This document shows, piece by piece, positions 7,019 through 10,927 of a stretch of 10,927 nucleotides of DNA. This DNA is from JBHIER01 sp046760705 [NCBI: bacterium] (GTDB lineage: Bacteria; JBHIER01; G020348925). The notes under the pieces were generated by a model. The model ran no database searches and had not been told where the DNA came from. It worked only from the letters and a program-made list of their open reading frames with translations. Location of the stretch: positions 1 to 10,927 of the forward strand of contig JBHIER010000068.1 of the NCBI GenBank assembly GCA_046760705.1, in the 5' to 3' direction. The position numbers were made by a program, and so were the translations under genes. Numbering within the stretch: the stretch's first letter is position 1; each line of letters starts with the position of its first letter.

Positions 7019-8614
7019 ATGAGAGAAACGACGAGGCAAAGAGGACAGTTTGATATCAACTCCGCCACCACCCTTGTGCTGATCCTGGGGATTGTGATTG
7101 TTCTCAATCTCGTCTCCTTGAACCTCTTCCGCCGCCTCGATCTGACCGAAGGCAGGGTTTACTCCTTATCGAAGGCCAGCAAGGAGGCGGTGAAAGACCT
7201 GGACGATAAGCTGGTGGTGAAGGCCTATTTCAGTAAGGATCTGCCGCCCCCCTATAACAGCCAGGCCCGGTATTTGAGGGACCAGTTGGACGAATACAAG
7301 GCCTATTCCAAAGGGAAATTTCAGTACGAGTTCATCGATCCTGGCAGCGAGGAGAAGCTGGAGCGGGAAGCCCGCAGCTACCGCATCCCCCCCCTTCAGG
7401 TCAACGTCGTGGAAGAGGATAAGATCGAGATCAAGCAGGTCTATATGGGGCTGGTGATGCTTTACGAGGATAAGAGTGAGGTCATGCCGGTTATCCGTCA
7501 CGTGCGGGGTCTGGAGTACAACCTGACGGCGGCCATGAAGCGTATCACCAGGGGAGAGCTGGAGACAGTGGGCTTTCTGACCGGCCACGAAGAGCCCGAT
7601 CTGAGGGAGGATTTGAGCAACGTTTCTGGATCGCTGCAGCGGCAGTACACGGTGATCCCGGTGGATGTGAGCGGCGGGAATACGGTTCCGGAGGACGTAT
7701 CCGTCCTCGTCATCGCTGCCCCTCAGAGTCCTCTCTCCGACTGGGAGAAGTACGCCATCGATCAGTACATCATGGCCGGGGGCAAGGTGGCCTTTCTCCT
7801 CGACAAGGTCAAAGCAGACCTGTCCACCAGCACGGCCGAGCCCCTCAATCTTGGTCTGGACGACTGGCTCAAGAATTACGGCATAAAAATCAACAACGAT
7901 CTGGTTTACGATGCCCAGAACACTCCGGTCGGTATTACGAGACGACAGGGGTTCATCACTATCACCAACCAGGTCAGTTACCCCTTCTTCCCCAAGGTGA
8001 CCCATTTCAATCGGACAAACGCCGTAGTGAAGGACCTGGAGAATATGAGTCTCTACTTTGTGAGCTCGTTGGATACGAGCGCGGCCTCTGCTCAGGGCCT
8101 GGAGATCGAGCCTCTGGCCTCCTCCTCCAACAGAAGCGGTGTGCAGCGAGGGAGGTACGATATCAACCCCTTCCAGATGATGCGATCGATGCCGTACCAC
8201 CAGAAAAATCTCGTCCTGGCCGCGGCCATCAAGGGGACGTTCAAGAGCTATTTCGCCGACAAGGACATCCCGGAGGCAGAAGCATCCTCCGCAGAGGCGC
8301 GGGACAAGCTCACCGAAAGTGTGGAGAACCGAATGGTCGTTGTGGGTGACGGAGATTTTGTGAGGGACGATTACCGCATGAATCGGAGCAGCGTCACCTT
8401 CTTTCTCAACATCGTGGACTGGCTGGCCCAGGATGAGGATCTGATCGCTATTCGGTCTCGGACAATCACTGATCGACCACTCAAAGAGCTTTCCCCGGGA
8501 TCGAGGAAAGCCGTCAAGTATGCCAACGTCCTGGGAACACCGATCTTAGTCATCCTGGCAGGACTCATCCACTGGCGCATGCGCCGCAGCAGGAAGAGAG
8601 GGGTGTTGAGATGA
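7019..8614 (+). CDS. GldG-family ABC transporter auxiliary protein
   Basis: This is a membrane-anchored auxiliary subunit of the preceding ABC transporter. Counting from ATG 7019 (531 aa), one transmembrane helix lies at about 17-37. It is followed by the family hallmark RRLDLTEGRVYSLSKASKEA (38-57) and a beta/alpha segment beginning KLVVKAYFSKDLPPPY (64-79). A long extracytoplasmic region comes next, then a second helix near the C-terminus (about 503-519) and a basic tail (RMRRSRKRGVLR), giving two anchors with a large loop between. Known members are GldG of gliding Bacteroidetes and many homologues in non-gliders. ATG 7019 is preferred because GGGGAG (7008-7013) sits 5 bases before it. ATG 7004 would add five residues and has AGGAA (6989-6993). 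The gap to the permease is about 50 bases. The DUF4340 gene overlaps its stop. Confidence 0.88.
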   Translation: MRETTRQRGQFDINSATTLVLILGIVIVLNLVSLNLFRRLDLTEGRVYSLSKASKEAVKDLDDKLVVKAYFSKDLPPPYNSQARYLRDQLDEYKAYSKGKFQYEFIDPGSEEKLEREARSYRIPPLQVNVVEEDKIEIKQVYMGLVMLYEDKSEVMPVIRHVRGLEYNLTAAMKRITRGELETVGFLTGHEEPDLREDLSNVSGSLQRQYTVIPVDVSGGNTVPEDVSVLVIAAPQSPLSDWEKYAIDQYIMAGGKVAFLLDKVKADLSTSTAEPLNLGLDDWLKNYGIKINNDLVYDAQNTPVGITRRQGFITITNQVSYPFFPKVTHFNRTNAVVKDLENMSLYFVSSLDTSAASAQGLEIEPLASSSNRSGVQRGRYDINPFQMMRSMPYHQKNLVLAAAIKGTFKSYFADKDIPEAEASSAEARDKLTESVENRMVVVGDGDFVRDDYRMNRSSVTFFLNIVDWLAQDEDLIAIRSRTITDRPLKELSPGSRKAVKYANVLGTPILVILAGLIHWRMRRSRKRGVLR

Positions 8615-9561
8615 AGAAATCAACCCTAATCTTAGCTGTTGTCTTTGTTGTTTTGGTAGGAGTTGTCCTCATTACGAGGCAAGGGCCGAAGGTCGAAAGA
8701 GGTACCCTGGCCTCCAGTTTGGCCAAACTTGATACGCTGACCGTTAATCAGATTCAGATCAAAAAACCTGACGAGGAGATCATATTCGAGAAGAGGAATG
8801 GGCAGTGGATGATAACCGCACCTATTCAGTACAGAGCCAACCAAGGATTTGTCCGTCAGATGCTGAGCACCTTTATCGATCTGAGGGTGGAGAGCGCTAT
8901 ATCTGAAAACCCCGACAAACACGGGAAGTTTCAGGTCGATACCACCGGGACAGAAGTGGCCTTTTTGGCCGGAGACCGTAGGCTGGTCTCCATTGTGGTG
9001 GGCAAGCCCAGCCAAGACTATTCCCACACCTACGTCCGTCAGAGTGACTCTCCCGAGGTCTCTCTGGTCAAAGGCGTTCTCAGCGGTCAACTCAACCGCA
9101 ATCTCGACACGTGGCGGGACAAGACGATTTTTGCCGCCGAGAAGACCGACATCACTCAGCTCGCTCTGGTCTATCCGGAGGAGACCATCACACTGTACTG
9201 GAGCGCTGGCAACTGGATGATGGCTGCCGGAGGGGAGGAAAGCCTGGCTGTGGATCAACCCACCGTTGACCGGATGTTGAATACTCTGTCGAATTTCAGG
9301 GCGAGCCTCTTTCCGAAAGAGGAGGAGTACGAAGGGGTCCGTTTTGACGAACCAGACTTCAGGGTAGATGTCACCACCGTCGACGGCACCACCCTCCTGC
9401 GCATGGTCGAAGAGAAGGAGAAAAACCGATACTTTGTGCAGAAGGAGGGGGAGGAGACCGTCTTCCAGGTATACAGGGGCACGGTGAGTAATCTGATGAA
9501 GAAGGTGGAAGATCTGAAGGCCAAGGGAGAACCCCCTGCCACCGAGATACCCAGCCCCTGA
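8611..9561 (+). CDS. DUF4340 domain-containing membrane-anchored protein
   Basis: An N-terminal helix (about residues 4-21, after MKKST) anchors a predicted extracytoplasmic domain. The body carries features I associate with DUF4340: an early NGQWMITAPIQYRANQGFV segment (63-81) leading into a helix (82-90), EVAFLAGDRRLVSIVVGKP (115-133), TYVRQSDSPEVSLV (140-153) and the WRDKTIFA element (168-175). The second half (about 178-300) appears to repeat this beta-rich pattern, with NWMMAAGG matching the first NGQWMITA. The gene is 316 aa. ATG 8611 overlaps the previous TGA as ATGA, which implies translational coupling. DUF4340 genes commonly follow GldG-like genes, so it is probably a further subunit of this complex. 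Its molecular function is unknown. No terminator is visible after 9561. Confidence 0.86.
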   Translation: MKKSTLILAVVFVVLVGVVLITRQGPKVERGTLASSLAKLDTLTVNQIQIKKPDEEIIFEKRNGQWMITAPIQYRANQGFVRQMLSTFIDLRVESAISENPDKHGKFQVDTTGTEVAFLAGDRRLVSIVVGKPSQDYSHTYVRQSDSPEVSLVKGVLSGQLNRNLDTWRDKTIFAAEKTDITQLALVYPEETITLYWSAGNWMMAAGGEESLAVDQPTVDRMLNTLSNFRASLFPKEEEYEGVRFDEPDFRVDVTTVDGTTLLRMVEEKEKNRYFVQKEGEETVFQVYRGTVSNLMKKVEDLKAKGEPPATEIPSP

Positions 9562-9603
9562 GGCCAAAAGCTCGCATCGAAGACCCCCCAGCTTCTGTAT
9601 CAC

Positions 9604-10060
9604 CCCATTCCTGGATTTGACTTATGCACACTAAGAACAGCACGTTGCCGTGTCTTGTACATTCCGCGCCGGCAATGCATTGCTTGAGAATGTCGCTGTT
9701 CTTTGACAACCGAATGCCTGGAGACTTTGGGCCAAAGACTGCAACTGTTTCTCTGCCTGCTGTTTCCCTTAAGGCTTCCTTCTGCTCTTACCAATTGGGG
9801 GCCACACCAAAAGCTACAAGCTCCTTTTCCGCAGAGACCCATTCACCCTTCTGCACCAGGGAATCGACACCAAGGAGATTCTCCCCCCTCTCTTTCTGCC
9901 CGACCTTGACCTTGGTGGAATCCTGCAACAGCACGTTTAGCTGAGCCTGTTGCGGAGAGATCTAACCCTTTTTCCTCTTCTCCTGAACGATCCGGTGAGC
10001 TTGATAACAGGAAATCTGCCCACATGAAACTCGGCCTCACTTCGCAGGCAGTTTTCTCAT
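9604..10060 (-). pseudogene. Possible decayed gene, minus strand, three in-frame stops
   Basis: One minus-strand frame reads protein-like across most of the gap. From ATG (10058-10060) it gives MRKLPAK, then stop TGA (10037-10039). It continues for 24 codons (ending AHRIVQEKRKKG) to TAG (9962-9964). Next come 57 codons with good coding character (QQAQLNVLLQDSTKVKVGQK near the start, AEKELVAFGVAPNW at the end) to TAA (9788-9790). It then continues in the same frame with EALRETAGRETVAVFGPKSP and NSDILKQCIAGAECTRHGN towards about 9604. The three different stop codons rule out simple recoding of one codon and point to decay, if it was ever a gene. No family is recognised. Chance is a real alternative, because no long uninterrupted frame or ribosome site supports it. 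Confidence 0.25.
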
Positions 10061-10095
10061 GCCTTGAGTCGCAGCGGAAGCGAGGCGAGAAACCC

Positions 10096-10122
10096 ACTGG
10101 ACGGTTTGTTACGGAAACCAGT
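10096..10122 (+). other. Hairpin upstream of the NHL-repeat gene
   Basis: AAACCAGT (10115-10122) pairs with ACTGG (10096-10100) plus TTT (10105-10107), leaving a 4-base bulge (ACGG) and a 7-base loop. An alternative register pairs GGTTT (10103-10107) with AAACC. It ends 32 bases before the AGGAGG ribosome site of the next gene. It may be a leader structure or an operator, and no known riboswitch class is recognised. Confidence 0.25.
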
Positions 10123-10154
10123 AATAGATAGTTATCCACCTAATGACTGCGAGC

Positions 10155-10160
10155 AGGAGG
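10155..10160 (+). promoter_or_regulatory. Consensus ribosome binding site (AGGAGG)
   Basis: A full AGGAGG lies 7 bases before ATG 10168. It is the strongest Shine-Dalgarno match in the window and fixes the start of the secreted NHL-repeat protein. Confidence 0.85.
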
Positions 10161-10167
10161 GAGTGTC

Positions 10168-10927
10168 ATGAGAACAGCGCTGTATAGCGTTCTGGCATTG
10201 TGTAGTTTTCTCATAGTCATCGGGATAGCCGCGGCCTCCGCCATACTGCCGCCGGAGCGCACCGGCAACTTTTACGTGTCCAATTTCAACGGCGATAGCG
10301 TGGCCGTCTACGACTCTTCGGGAACCTACCTGCGCAGTTTCACTACCCCTGGGCTCGACGGGCCTCGCGGTATCGTCTTTGCGCCCAACAATATGATGTA
10401 TGTCGCCAGCCAACATACCGACGAGGTGTTCGTCTTTGACCAGGACGAGCAGTTCGTTGCCAAATTTAGGGACGCGCAACTCGATGGGCCGACCGGAATG
10501 GCAGTTAACGAGGCAGAGGAGTTGTATGTGTCCAGCTTCAACAACGACCAGGTGGTCATCTTCGATCTCGACGGGAACATGCTCCGCACCCTTACCGGAG
10601 GTGGATTGAATGGACCCAACTGCGTGGCCTTCGATTCGGGCGGAAACATTTACGTAGCCAGCGCAATGACTGCCAGTGTGATCAAGTTCGACAGCAACGA
10701 AAATTTTGTGGCCAGCTTTACCGGCGGCGGGTTATCGAGTCCGATGGGCATCGCCCGCGATACGAGCGACGTGCTCTACGTTTCCGGTGGCGGATCGAAC
10801 AACATTGTCAAGTTCAACACCGAGGGTGACTACTTGGGTAGTATTACTCATCCCGACTTGACAGGCCCCCAGGGTGTGGCCTTCGACCAGAGGGGACACC
10901 TCTTCTCATCATCATACTATCAGAACC
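10168..10927 (+). CDS. Secreted NHL-repeat beta-propeller protein (3' end outside window)
   Basis: The frame is open from ATG 10168 to the window edge, giving 253 residues of an incomplete protein. A signal peptide is clear: a hydrophobic core at about 10-20 followed by AAASA, with probable cleavage after A25. From about residue 32 there are five successive repeats of 42-43 residues, and a sixth begins at the edge. Each has the pattern (L/I/F)YV(S/A)S, then V..(F/Y)D, a short acidic turn, and G.L.(G/S)P.G(I/V/M)A, which is the NHL/SMP-30-like blade pattern. Examples are ELYVSSFNNDQVVIFDLDGN and NIYVASAMTASVIKFDSNEN. A six-bladed extracytoplasmic propeller is expected. Such domains bind ligands or proteins, and some hydrolyse lactones, but no catalytic assignment is possible. 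A C-terminal sorting or anchoring domain may lie beyond the window. Confidence 0.85.
   Translation, partial: MRTALYSVLALCSFLIVIGIAAASAILPPERTGNFYVSNFNGDSVAVYDSSGTYLRSFTTPGLDGPRGIVFAPNNMMYVASQHTDEVFVFDQDEQFVAKFRDAQLDGPTGMAVNEAEELYVSSFNNDQVVIFDLDGNMLRTLTGGGLNGPNCVAFDSGGNIYVASAMTASVIKFDSNENFVASFTGGGLSSPMGIARDTSDVLYVSGGGSNNIVKFNTEGDYLGSITHPDLTGPQGVAFDQRGHLFSSSYYQN

Larger units (their letters stand above)
9562..10167. other. 606-base gap with no intact gene
   Basis: This stretch separates the ABC operon from the NHL-repeat gene. On the + strand a 106-codon frame (9624-9944) exists, but its Ser/Pro/Cys/Phe-rich composition looks like an antisense artefact. The minus strand has a more protein-like but interrupted frame, listed separately. 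Also present are a 12-bp palindrome GCAATGCATTGC (9672-9683), a 9-bp inverted repeat AAGAACAGC/GCTGTTCTT (9633-9641 and 9695-9703) and a hairpin at 10096-10122. I see no tRNA, rRNA or insertion-sequence ends, and no convincing promoter for the gene at 10168. Confidence 0.6.

Noticed and set aside
9624-9944. A 106-codon + strand frame in the gap before the NHL-repeat gene.
   Set aside because: Its composition (many Ser, Thr, Pro, Cys, Phe) and lack of a ribosome site look like the complement of the more protein-like minus-strand frame. I do not treat it as a gene.
10132-10140. TTATCCACC, one base from a DnaA box (TTATCCACA).
   Set aside because: It is a single isolated imperfect match with no cluster of boxes or origin-type genes.

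Overview
The window looks like bacterial chromosomal DNA from a diderm (Gram-negative-type) organism. Supporting signs are a periplasmic adaptor plus inner-membrane RND pump pair, secreted proteins with signal sequences, clear Shine-Dalgarno sites, and sigma70-like promoters. I cannot name the lineage. The four-gene GldA/GldF/GldG-like plus DUF4340 cassette and the NHL-repeat protein would fit the FCB group, a candidate phylum near it, or a deltaproteobacterial-type genome, but that is inference. All confident genes are on the + strand. I see no RNA gene, CRISPR array or intact mobile element.

Layout. Positions 1-64 may hold the last 20 codons of an upstream gene. Positions 110-153 carry a near-consensus promoter (TTGACA, 17-bp spacer, TATTAT) inside a perfect 11-bp inverted repeat. 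It drives a two-gene efflux operon: an RND adaptor (163-1203) and an RND pump of the HAE1/AcrB type (1213-4287), followed by a weak terminator-like hairpin. No TolC-like outer-membrane gene is present. An unrecognised 215-aa protein (4384-5031) follows, with a strong hairpin just after its stop.

A second promoter, with a 12-bp palindrome filling its spacer and an 8-bp inverted repeat at its expected start point, lies at 5147-5194. It precedes an ABC-type operon: GldA-like ATPase (5310-6245), GldF-like ABC-2 permease (6255-6965), GldG-family protein (7019-8614) and a DUF4340 protein (8611-9561). The ATPase and permease should form the energised membrane core. The GldG-like and DUF4340 proteins are membrane-anchored with large extracytoplasmic domains, and the last two genes overlap by ATGA.

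Positions 9562-10167 hold no convincing intact gene. The minus strand there reads as a protein-like frame broken by three different stop codons, a possible decayed gene, and there are small inverted repeats. The window ends inside a secreted NHL-repeat beta-propeller protein (10168 to beyond 10927).

I did not find a clearly new multi-gene system. The points most worth a second look are the two dyad-marked promoters, the orphan protein between the operons, the possible pseudogene, and the altered proton-relay residues in the RND pump.
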